DNA from: Nocardioides kongjuensis
GTDB taxonomy: Bacteria; Actinomycetota; Actinomycetes; Propionibacteriales; Nocardioidaceae
Direction: 5' to 3'
Length of the DNA: 64,000 bases
NCBI RefSeq assembly: GCF_013409625.1
Contig: NZ_JACCBF010000001.1
Coordinates: forward strand, 4,467,001-4,531,000
Shown here: positions 9,218 through 18,000 of the stretch, piece after piece
Layout of the letters: every line of letters begins with the position of its first letter
Position numbering within the stretch: the stretch's first letter is position 1
Program-made: the position numbers and the translations under genes
The notes under the pieces: generated by a model
Database searches by the model: none
What the model saw: only the letters and a program-made list of their open reading frames with translations
Told to the model about the DNA's origin: nothing

Positions 9218-10702
9218 ATGACCATGTCCACCACGGGACGCTTCAAGGCGCTCCTCATGGCGATTGCCGCGCTTGGCGTCGTGTTGGTCGGGCTTGCTTC
9301 GTCGGCGAGTGCGGCGTCGCCGTCGCTGCCGGACCCGACCAAGACCGGCTCCATCAACATTCACAAGTTCAAGGCTCCTGACAGCCCGACGGGGTTGCCG
9401 AACAACGGAACGGTGCAGGACACGACGGGTCTGACCCCGGTTCCGGGTGTGACGTTCTCGATCCAGAAGGTGGGCGGGATCGACCTGACCACCAACCAGG
9501 GTTGGCAGGACGCCAGCGCTCTCAGTGGCGTGTTCAACCCGGCCAATGCGTCGGGTTCGATCACCGGGGCCGGTTACACCCTGACGGCTGCGTCGGGCTC
9601 GCCCGTGACCACGAACGCGAGTGGTGACGCATCGCTGGCGGGTCTTCCGCTGGGCCTGTACCTGGTGACCGAGACGGCGTACCCGACCGGTACGACGCCG
9701 TCGGCGCCGTTCCTGGTCTCGGTCCCGCTGACCAACCCGGCCGACCAGTCCACGTGGCTCTACGACGTCAACGTGTACCCGAAGAACTCGATCGACAACG
9801 TCTCCAAGACGGTTGAGGACGCCAATGCGGTCAAGTTGGGCGACCCCGTGACGTGGACGATCAAGGGTGACATCCCGAACGTGAAGACGATCGACGGCTA
9901 CAAGATCGTCGACCAGCTCGACCCCAAGCTCGACTACGTGGGCACCACGGTCACGCTGGCCGATGGCACCGCGATCACCCAGGGGACCGACTACGACGTT
10001 GTGTTCGACTCCGCCACCAACACCGTGACGGTGCAGTTCACCGCTGCGGGTCGGCTGGTGCTGGCGGCGCACCCCGCCACGCAGGTCGTGGTGAAGATCG
10101 ACACCAAGGTCAACGCGGTCGGTGAGATCGTGAACACCGCGCTGCTGTACCCCAACGCGGCCAGCTTTAACGTCCAGCCCGGCAACCCGGGTGGCCCGCC
10201 GGTCACCCCGCCGGTGATCACCAAGTGGGGATCGATGACCGTGCAGAAGGTCGACGAGAACGGTGCCGCGCTCAGCGGTGCGCAGTTCAGCGTCTACCCG
10301 ACCGAGGCCGACGCCAAGGCCGGTACCAACGCGATCACCCTGGGCGGTCAGACGGTCTTCGCTGTTGACGCGAACGGTCAGGTCACGATCTCGGGCCTGC
10401 GGTACTCCGACTGGGCCAACGGTGTCGCGGTCGCCCCGGGCGATGCGGGCTACCAGACCTACTGGCTGGCCGAGGTCAAGGCCCCGACCGGTTACGAGCT
10501 CCTCGCCCAGCCGGTCGAGTTCACCATCACCGCCGCGACCACCACGGTCGGTGTGGACATGACGGTCAAGGACGTCCCGGCCAACGCCGGGTTCCAGCTG
10601 CCGCTCACCGGTGGCAAGGGCATCTGGCTCTACTACATCGGCGGTGCTCTGCTGCTCGGCGCCGCGCTGGTGCTGAGCATCCGTCGCCGGCAGAACGCCT
10701 GA
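9218..10702 (+). CDS. LPxTG major pilin 1 (SpaH/EbpB-like isopeptide-forming fimbrial protein)
   Basis: This 494-residue pilin has a signal peptide cut near SSASA. A pilin motif WLYDVNVYPKN places the polymerising lysine near residue 189. Isopeptide-forming Ig/SpaA domains follow, with E-box YWLAEVKAPTGY (Glu near 419). The sorting signal LPLTG (461-465), a hydrophobic helix and the basic tail RRRQNA close it. Class C sortases join the pilin-motif lysine of one subunit to the LPxTG threonine of the next, so this should form the shaft. ATG at 9224 is an equally good start, with GAGAAGAG better spaced. About 1.18 kb is almost identical to the next gene. Confidence 0.92.
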   Translation: MTMSTTGRFKALLMAIAALGVVLVGLASSASAASPSLPDPTKTGSINIHKFKAPDSPTGLPNNGTVQDTTGLTPVPGVTFSIQKVGGIDLTTNQGWQDASALSGVFNPANASGSITGAGYTLTAASGSPVTTNASGDASLAGLPLGLYLVTETAYPTGTTPSAPFLVSVPLTNPADQSTWLYDVNVYPKNSIDNVSKTVEDANAVKLGDPVTWTIKGDIPNVKTIDGYKIVDQLDPKLDYVGTTVTLADGTAITQGTDYDVVFDSATNTVTVQFTAAGRLVLAAHPATQVVVKIDTKVNAVGEIVNTALLYPNAASFNVQPGNPGGPPVTPPVITKWGSMTVQKVDENGAALSGAQFSVYPTEADAKAGTNAITLGGQTVFAVDANGQVTISGLRYSDWANGVAVAPGDAGYQTYWLAEVKAPTGYELLAQPVEFTITAATTTVGVDMTVKDVPANAGFQLPLTGGKGIWLYYIGGALLLGAALVLSIRRRQNA

Positions 10703-12131
10703 TCGGCAACGTCCTACTGAACACCTGAGGTAGGGGCGGTCGGCCTCACCTGGCCGACTGCCCCTACCCGGGCTCGAGAAGGAAAGCAGTGACCATGTCC
10801 CTGAAGAACGCCGCAGGCCTCCGGACACGCACGCGCGCGGTGTTCATGGCGATCGCTGCGATTGCCGCGCTTGGCGTCGTGTTGGTCGGGCTTGCTTCGT
10901 CGGCGAGTGCGGCGTCGCCGTCGCTGCCGGACCCGACCAGGACAGGGTCACTCGACATTCACAAGTTCAAGGCTCCTGACAGCCCGACGGGGTTGCCGAA
11001 CAACGGAACGGTGCAGGACACGACGGGTCTGACCCCGGTTCCGGGTGTGACGTTCTCGATCCAGAAGGTGGGCGGGATCGACCTGACCACCAACCAGGGT
11101 TGGCAGGACGCCAGCGCTCTCAGTGGCGTGTTCAACCCGGCCAATGCGTCGGGTTCGATCACCGGGGCCGGTTACACCCTGACGGCTGCGTCGGGCTCGC
11201 CCGTGACCACGAACGCGAGTGGTGACGCATCGCTGGCGGGTCTTCCGCTGGGCCTGTACCTGGTGACCGAGACGGCGTACCCGACCGGTACGACGCCGTC
11301 GGCGCCGTTCCTGGTCTCGGTCCCGCTGACCAACCCGGCCGACCAGTCCACGTGGCTCTACGACGTCAACGTGTACCCGAAGAACTCGATCGACAACGTC
11401 TCCAAGACGGTTGAGGACGCCAATGCGGTCAAGTTGGGCGACCCCGTGACGTGGACGATCAAGGGTGACATCCCGAACGTGAAGACGATCGACGGCTACA
11501 AGATCGTCGACCAGCTCGACCCCAAGCTCGACTACGTGGGCACCACGGTCACGCTGGCCGATGGCACCGCGATCACCCAGGGGACCGACTACGACGTTGT
11601 GTTCGACTCCGCCACCAACACCGTGACGGTGCAGTTCACCGCTGCGGGTCGGCTGGTGCTGGCGGCGCACCCCGCCACGCAGGTCGTGGTGAAGATCGAC
11701 ACCAAGGTCAACGCGGTCGGTGAGATCGTGAACACCGCGCTGCTGTACCCCAACGCGGCCAGCTTTAACGTCCAGCCCGGCAACCCGGGTGGCCCGCCGG
11801 TCACCCCGCCGGTGATCACCAAGTGGGGATCGATGACCGTGCAGAAGGTCGACGAGAACGGTGCCGCGCTCAGCGGTGCGCAGTTCAGCGTCTACCCGAC
11901 CGAGGCCGACGCCAAGGCCGGTACCAACGCGATCACCCTGGGCGGTCAGACGGTCTTCGCTGTTGACGCGAACGGTCAGGTCACGATCTCGGGCCTGCGG
12001 TACTCCGACTGGGCCAACGGTGTCGCGGTCGCCCCGGGCGATGCGGGCTACCAGACGTACTGGCTGGCCGAGGTCAAGGCCCCGACCGGTTACGAGCTCC
12101 TCGCCCAGCCGGTCGAGTTCACCATCACCGC
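9357..12131 (+). repeat. Direct duplication of pilin coding sequence (two 1177-bp copies, offset 1598)
   Basis: Bases 9357-10533 and 10955-12131 align without gaps; I noticed one difference, a synonymous C/G at 10459/12057. An 80-bp signal-peptide stretch just upstream (from 9260 and 10858) is also the same at the same offset. The flanks then diverge sharply. This indicates very recent duplication or ongoing gene conversion. Confidence 0.9.
10729..10768 (+). terminator. Strong hairpin between the two pilin genes
   Basis: A 17-bp stem (10729-10745 with 10752-10768, one G-U pair) closes a 6-base loop, 27 bases after pilin 1 and just before pilin 2. There is no U-run, so it is more likely a partial terminator or an mRNA-stabilising structure that sets the ratio of shaft subunit to the genes downstream. 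Confidence 0.6.
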
Positions 12132-12393
12132 TGAATCTTCGAAGCCCGGAGTCGACCTCCGCATCACGAACCTGCCCAACCAGGTGTCCCCCGGATGCGC
12201 TGAAGCAGTCCGGAGCTCCGGCACTCCCACCAGCGACTGTAATGACAACGGCGGTGGTCACAGCCCGTTCCTGCCGCAAACCGGTGGCCCGGCCTTCCTC
12301 GCCCTCGTGGCTGGCCTGGTTCTTGTTGCAGGAGGCGCGTTGTTCGTGACGGCCGCGCGGCGTCGCGGAGACGCCCCGAGCTCCCTTCGATGA
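10795..12393 (+). CDS. LPxTG pilin 2, near-identical paralogue with different anchor region
   Basis: About 532 residues, the same shaft as pilin 1 including signal peptide, WLYDVNVYPKN lysine and E-box. After VEFTIT the sequence departs: a spacer with two Cys (PGCAEAVRSSG ... SDCNDNGGG) leads to LPQTG, a membrane helix and the tail RRRGDAPSSLR. Because only the ends differ, the two pilins probably share assembly chemistry but could be handled differently at the last step, for example by the housekeeping sortase, or be linked by a disulfide. ATG at 10795 is preferred over GTG at 10789 because GGAAAG is then 8 bases away. It overlaps the sortase gene by 4 bases (ATGA). Confidence 0.9.
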   Translation: MSLKNAAGLRTRTRAVFMAIAAIAALGVVLVGLASSASAASPSLPDPTRTGSLDIHKFKAPDSPTGLPNNGTVQDTTGLTPVPGVTFSIQKVGGIDLTTNQGWQDASALSGVFNPANASGSITGAGYTLTAASGSPVTTNASGDASLAGLPLGLYLVTETAYPTGTTPSAPFLVSVPLTNPADQSTWLYDVNVYPKNSIDNVSKTVEDANAVKLGDPVTWTIKGDIPNVKTIDGYKIVDQLDPKLDYVGTTVTLADGTAITQGTDYDVVFDSATNTVTVQFTAAGRLVLAAHPATQVVVKIDTKVNAVGEIVNTALLYPNAASFNVQPGNPGGPPVTPPVITKWGSMTVQKVDENGAALSGAQFSVYPTEADAKAGTNAITLGGQTVFAVDANGQVTISGLRYSDWANGVAVAPGDAGYQTYWLAEVKAPTGYELLAQPVEFTITAESSKPGVDLRITNLPNQVSPGCAEAVRSSGTPTSDCNDNGGGHSPFLPQTGGPAFLALVAGLVLVAGGALFVTAARRRGDAPSSLR

Positions 12394-13346
12394 GCACCAT
12401 CGAACTGCCGCGGTCCGCTGCCAGCGCGGCGCCCCCTCCGCGTCCGCGGCGCACACGCCGCTGGCGCGGCATCGTGACGGCGTGGACCATCAGACGCGCG
12501 CTCGTGGTCGTGCTGGGCATGGCCGGATTCGCAGTTCTGCTCTACCCGTCTGCCGGCGCATGGTTCACCGACCGCGCGCACGCTTCTGTCGTGAGCGGCT
12601 ACGCCGAAACAGTGAAGTCGATGACCCCCGAGTCGATCCGACAGCAGTTGCACGCGGCCCACCAGTACAACAAGCATCTGCCCAAAGGTCCTCTTCGCGA
12701 TCCCTACAGTTCTTCGGGAGCCGGTCAGGAAACAGCGCTGGGCAGCGACGCGAAGAGGTACCTTGACACGCTGAACGTCGTCCAGGGCGGAATGATGGGC
12801 GTCCTTTCCATCGGCGGCATTGGGGTCACGCTGCCTGTGTTCCACGGCACCGGTGCCTCGACGTTGGACAAAGGTGTTGGGCACCTCTACGGAACGGCTC
12901 TGCCGGTTGGGGGTCGGGGTACCCATTCAGTCCTGACCGGGCACTCGGGTATCGCCGGAGTCACCCTGTTCACTCACCTGCATGAGATGCAGCTGGGTGA
13001 CACGTTTACGGTCACGGTCCTCGACCGAACCTTGACCTATCAGGTGGACCAGATCAAGACGGTGCTGCCCGAGGAGACTGAGGATCTCGAACCGATCGCC
13101 GGCGAGGACCACATCACCCTCGTTACCTGCACGCCGATCGGTGTGAACAGTCATCGGCTCCTGGTTCGCGGCATCCGCATCCCCACGCCGAAGTCGGTCT
13201 CACCGCCGGCATTCATCGCCGGCAAGTCAGGTCCGGGCTTTCCCTGGTGGATCCTCGAAGCTTGCGGGGGCTTGGTCGTCCTGCTCCTGATCTCGAGCCC
13301 ACTCGGTCGGCGTGCACCGCGGCGTTCCGAGGGCTCCGGCAGGTAA
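12390..13346 (+). CDS. srtC: Class C (pilus-polymerising) sortase
   Basis: A 318-residue membrane enzyme with an N-terminal signal-anchor (residues about 30-55), the class C lid motif DPY (104-106), catalytic His185 (LTGHSG), Cys247 (TLVTCTP) and Arg256 (NSHRLLVRG), and a C-terminal hydrophobic helix before a basic tail, as usual for class C. It forms isopeptide bonds between pilin subunits outside the membrane. It is translationally coupled to pilin 2 by a 4-base overlap and ends the operon that starts at 5206. A GC-rich inverted repeat at 13335-13364 may terminate it. Confidence 0.95.
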   Translation: MSTIELPRSAASAAPPPRPRRTRRWRGIVTAWTIRRALVVVLGMAGFAVLLYPSAGAWFTDRAHASVVSGYAETVKSMTPESIRQQLHAAHQYNKHLPKGPLRDPYSSSGAGQETALGSDAKRYLDTLNVVQGGMMGVLSIGGIGVTLPVFHGTGASTLDKGVGHLYGTALPVGGRGTHSVLTGHSGIAGVTLFTHLHEMQLGDTFTVTVLDRTLTYQVDQIKTVLPEETEDLEPIAGEDHITLVTCTPIGVNSHRLLVRGIRIPTPKSVSPPAFIAGKSGPGFPWWILEACGGLVVLLLISSPLGRRAPRRSEGSGR

Positions 13347-13364
13347 GTCCGGCTTCGCCTGCCG
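13335..13364 (+). terminator. Possible terminator after the sortase operon
   Basis: CCGGCAGG at 13335-13342 pairs perfectly with CCTGCCGG at 13357-13364 around a 14-base loop, overlapping the last codons of the sortase. No U-run follows. Confidence 0.4.
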
Positions 13365-13398
13365 GTGACGTCCCGCGTCGTGGTGGAGTGTCCTCGAC

Positions 13399-14592
13399 AC
13401 CGTGCGGGTCAGTGGTTCTCATGATGCCGTCATGAGTTCGGGCTTGGCCACCTCCTGGGTGGTCTTGTTGGTGCCGGTGATGAGTTCCATGGAGTGTTCG
13501 GACAGATAGCGACGTTCGGCGGTGACCTGCCATTCGTCGTGGGCTTCGACCAGGACGGCCCCGGCCAGCCTGAGCAGGGCCTCGGGGTTGGGGAAGACGC
13601 CGACGACGTCGGTGCGGCGTTTGACCTCCTTGTTGAGCCGCTCCAAGGGGTTGGTCGACCAGATCTTTTTCCAGTGCGACACCGGGAACCCGGTGAACGC
13701 GAGGAGGTCGTCGTGGGCATCACGCAACATCTGCTCGACCTTGGGCAGCTGTTTGCCGAGCATCGCCGCGATGACCTCGAACTGCTCACCAACGTGCTCG
13801 GCGTCGGGTTGGGCGAAGATCGTGCGGATTGCGGCGGCGACCATCTCAGCGTTGCCCTTCGGTACGACCGCGAGGACGTTGCGCATGAAGTGGACCCGGC
13901 ACCGCTGCCCCGTCCTCGCTGTCCCCGACGTCGAACCCGAGGACCTCACGGCGCCCGTCGGCGGTGACTCCGGTGGCGATCACGACGGCCTGGGACACCA
14001 CGCGACGGTTCACGCGGGCCTTGCAGTAGGTCGCGTCGAGGAACACGTACGGGTAGGTGATCTCGCCCAGCGACCGGTCACGGAACGCGCCGACTTCCTC
14101 GTCGAGGTCCGCACAGATGCGGGAGACCTCCGACTTGCTGATCCCGGTGTCCGCGCCGAGTGCTTTGACCAGGTCGTCGACCTTCCTGGTCGAGACACCG
14201 TGGAGGTAGGCCTCCATCACCACCGCGAACAAGGCCTGGTCGACCCGTCGTCGGCGTTCGAGCAGTGAGGGGAAGAAGGATCCCGACCGCAGCTTCGGGA
14301 TCCGCAGTTCCAGGTCGCCGGCGGTCGTGGACAGCGTCCGCGGCCGTGATCCGTTGCGCTGTGTCGTGCGTTGGTCGGTGCGTTCCCAGGGGCCGGCGCC
14401 GATCACCGCGGTGAGCTCGGCGTCGATCAACGCCTGGTAGATCGTCTGTGCCGCGGTGCGGACGCGGTCCTCGACCCCGCCGGCCTGCATGGCTTCAAGT
14501 ACCTCGAGTAGTGCAGCATTGTCCAAGGCCATCGTGCTTCGTGTCCTATCCGTGAGTGTCTGTCGCAAGTACTCACTGACCGTCGCACGATG
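13399..14592 (-). mobile_element. IS256-family insertion sequence (deleted copy)
   Basis: Imperfect inverted ends of about 20 bases (starting CACCGTGCGGGTCAGTG at the left and CATCGTGCGACGGTCAGTG read inward from the right) bound a transposase of the IS256/mutator class. The length of about 1.19 kb is roughly 0.1 kb short of usual, in keeping with an internal deletion. It sits between the pilus operon and the giant adhesin gene and leaves the adhesin promoter at 14962 intact. Confidence 0.75.
13419..14532 (-). pseudogene. IS256-family transposase with internal deletion and frameshift
   Basis: The N-terminal part (MALDNAALLEVLEAMQAGG ... YVFLDATYCKARVNRRVV ... LGFDVGDSEDG) carries the first catalytic Asp. 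It should continue with FWxxFLRSL and the second Asp in ISDAHxGL. That block of about 40 residues is missing: the sequence jumps to QRCRVHFMRN in another frame and then runs normally (WSTNPLERLNKEVKRRTDVVG ...) to the stop. Both loss of the DDE Asp and the frame change make it non-functional. I take the ATG at 14532 because family members begin in this way. Confidence 0.88.
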
Positions 14593-14961
14593 GCCGCCTA
14601 CGTCACCGGCAACACGACGAACCTCAACGCCGAGGAACTACACCACTCGGCGGGACGTCACCCGCCTGCCGTGGGACACGTTGCTCCGGAGACACGTCGG
14701 AACCCTAAAGCGGCCGCTCCCGGCACCGTCAGCACCGTCCGCGTGCGAATGGGGCAAGTGCTCCCGCGAGCGACACATCGCTTCGGATCCTGTGCGGCGC
14801 GTTCTGCCGAGCTCTCTCGTTGACCATGTGGCCCACATCTCGCTCTGCCCTAGCCACCCTGCAGATCTAAGGCCACCGGAGGCTGAAACGCCGACGCCGC
14901 CCCCACACGGAAGGTAGCCACTCGGCTCGAGCAAAGTCGCCAAAAAAGTCTGGCACTCGAT
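14593..14961. other. Intergenic stretch with no gene seen
   Basis: The 370 bases between the IS256 remnant and the adhesin promoter hold only short frames with implausible composition. I see no RNA gene or strong hairpin. Confidence 0.5.
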
Positions 14962-14987
14962 GTAATGTCAGGTGCGTCTCGAGCGTC
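14962..14987 (+). promoter_or_regulatory. ECF-type promoter, regulon site 6 (giant adhesin)
   Basis: GTAATG at 14962-14967, 16 bases, CGTC at 14984-14987, about 50 bases upstream of the adhesin start. Same hexamer as at the first adhesin. Confidence 0.65.
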
Positions 14988-15039
14988 AAGTTGCGTACAA
15001 GCGACATGCAGTCCCGGTCATGTGTGCTTGGCCAACTGA

Positions 15040-18000
15040 ATGGAGCCGTCGGTGTTCGGATGTGGGGACCTCAGGGGTACCGGTGCGCGCGATCGCAGTC
15101 TGTCGGCGCGTCTTTGGAGTCTTGGGAGCAGGCCGAGTCGTCGGCCCGCTGTACGCCGACGGCAGAACACCCCTGGGATCGCCGTGTTCGGACGCATAGC
15201 CTCGGCGTTGTTGTTCGTCGCTCTGGCGCTGGTCGTTCCGAACGCTCTCCTGCAGCCAGCTGCCGACGCGGCACCGGGGGATTCGTACCTCACCAGCGAT
15301 GCCGTCGCCGGTTGCTTTCTGGCGCAGGCCGTCAGCGGCAGCACCACTATGTACGGCATCGTCTACGACTCTGTGACTGATACGGCGACCTTCACCGCGG
15401 ACTACAACAAGGATGGAACCAACGACGTCGGTACTGGAAGTACCAATTCGATCGGCTACAACCCAATCGATGGGTATATCTACGGCACGCAGTTGCGCGC
15501 CGGGGTCAACTATCTTGTGAAGATCGGCCAGAGTGGGGTAGTAGTCAACAACGCGGTCATGGTGTTGCCGGACTCTGTCACCAGCGACACCGGTATGACG
15601 GCCTACTTCGTCGGCACGGTCGCGCCTAACGGCACCATGTACATCGCGAACGGCATCGGTGGAAGTCGATACGTCACCATCAACCTGAACACGCTGACGA
15701 GTGCAACGGGGGTTCTCACCAACGCGGGTTCGAGCTACACACCTGACAGCCTCGCTGACTGGACCTACGCGAATGGCCTGCTGTACGGAGCGGAGACCGA
15801 TGGCGACATCGTCGTGTTCGACCCCGCCACCGGAGCTCGCGTCGCCCGCTATGCAGGAGTGCTCCCGTCGCTCGTGAGCGGCAACTTCTACGGCGCTGCC
15901 TACACGCTCGGCAACGGAACCATGGTTTTCAGCAACAACAACACCGGTCAGCTCTGGCTGTGGGACCCTGCCAACCCAACCGTCCGCATCAACTACGGCA
16001 CTGGCCCCAGCAACTCGAACAATGACGGAACGTGCGTTCCGAGTTCGCCCAGCATTCACCTCGAGAAGACAACGACAGCGTCCAATCTTGTTGTAGGTCA
16101 GTCGATCACCTACACATTCGTCGGCACCAACACGGGCAACGTCCCCCTCAACAACATCACCATCACCGATATTGCGGCTCAGTTCACCGGCTCAGGAACG
16201 ATGGGGACAATCGGTGGATGCACTTGGCAGGGTGGCGTAGCTGGAACCTTGTACCCCGGAAGGACGGTCACCTGTTCGGCCAGTTACACGGTGACCCAGG
16301 GTGACGTCGACCGGGGCAGTGTCTACAACAACGCCGAAATCAAGGGGATCTCAGCAGATCTGAATGCAACTGTCGTCACGGACCAGGATGATGCAACGGT
16401 CAGCGGCACGCAGACGCCGTCGATCGACCTGGTGAAGACCGCCAGTCCCAACTCGCTCGCCGTCGGCACTCCCATCAGCTACACGTTCATCGCCACGAAC
16501 ACCGGCAACGTCACCCTCCACGGCGTGACGATCACCGAAACCCAGTTCTCCGGCAGCGGCACAGTCCCAGTCCCTGGCGGTTGCACGACCTCTATGGTCG
16601 GCACGACGGACCCTGCGACGCTAGCGCCAGGCGAAACAATGACCTGCACGGCGACTTACAGCCCCACTCAGGCCGACGTCGACGCCTACGCGAACAACCC
16701 GGTGTCTGGGCAGTTGACGAACACCGCCCACGTCGTGGGTCTCTCGCCGGCGAATGTGTCGGTGACTGACGACGCAAATGCGGCCGTTCCCGCAAACCCG
16801 TCGCCCCAGATCACGCTTACGAAGACCCCCACCCCGACAACCTACGAATCGTCCGGCGACGTCATCACCTACCAGTTCGTGGCGACCAACACGGGCAACG
16901 TAACCCTCACCGACGTGAGCATCCTCGACGATGTCACTGCGTTCACGGGCGACGGCGGTGCCTTGACGGCCATTGCCGGATGCACCACTTCCAATGCTGC
17001 TTCAACCAACCCGACCACACTTCTGCCCGGCGAGACGATGACGTGCGCGGCTACCTACACGGTCAGCCAAGAAGACTTGGACGACGGCACGGTCCACAAC
17101 AAGGCCGACGTCACGGGTACGCCGCCAAGTGGCCCTGCGGCGTCGGCTACTGCGACGGCCGACGCTGCGGCGATCCAGTCGCCGGGGTTGTCGGTGAACA
17201 AGGTGGCGTCGTTGGCCGATGGTGATGGTGATGGTCTGGCGGATGTGGGTGAGGTGATCACCTACTCGTTCACGGTGACCAACACGGGGAATGTGACGTT
17301 GGCGCCGGTGACGGTCACGGACGCGAAGCTGGGGTTGACGGATGCGGCGTGTGTGGCGTCGTTGTCGGTGGGTGCGACCGATGTGCCGTGTTCGACGACG
17401 GTGGCGTACACGGTGACGCAGGCGGATGTGGATGCGGGTGTGGTGCACAACTCGGTGACGGCGACGGGTACGCCGCCGTCGGGGCCGCCGGTGGTTTCGC
17501 CGCCGGACACCACGGACACGCCGGCTGACCAGGCTGGTGGGTTGTCGTTGACGAAGGTGGCTGACAAGTCCGACCTGGTGGTTGGTGAGGTGATCACGTA
17601 CACGTTCACCGCGACCAACGAGGGTGTCACGACTCTGACCGATGTCGCGATCAGCGAGGTTGCGGGGTCGTTCACGGGTTCGGGTGTGATGTCGCCGATC
17701 GGTGGCTGCACGGTGAACGGGGTTGCGGCGACGAATGGGTCGGCGACGTTGTTGCCGGGTGAGTCGTTGGCGTGTACCGCGACGTACACGGTGACCCAGG
17801 CCGATGTGGATGCTGGGCAGGTCACGAACGTGGCGGATGCGGACGGTACGTCCCCGACAGGTCCGGTGGATGCGCCGGACGCGACCGAGCAGGTGCCGGG
17901 CACCGCTTCGCCGGGGTTGTCGGTGAACAAGGTGGCGTCGTTGGCCGATGGTGATGGTGATGGTCTGGCGGATGTGGGTGAGGTGATCACCTACTCGTTC

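Noticed and set aside
5758..12456. Long minus-strand frames over the adhesin and pilin genes
   Set aside because: Composition is typical of shadows and no ribosome binding sites or domains are present.
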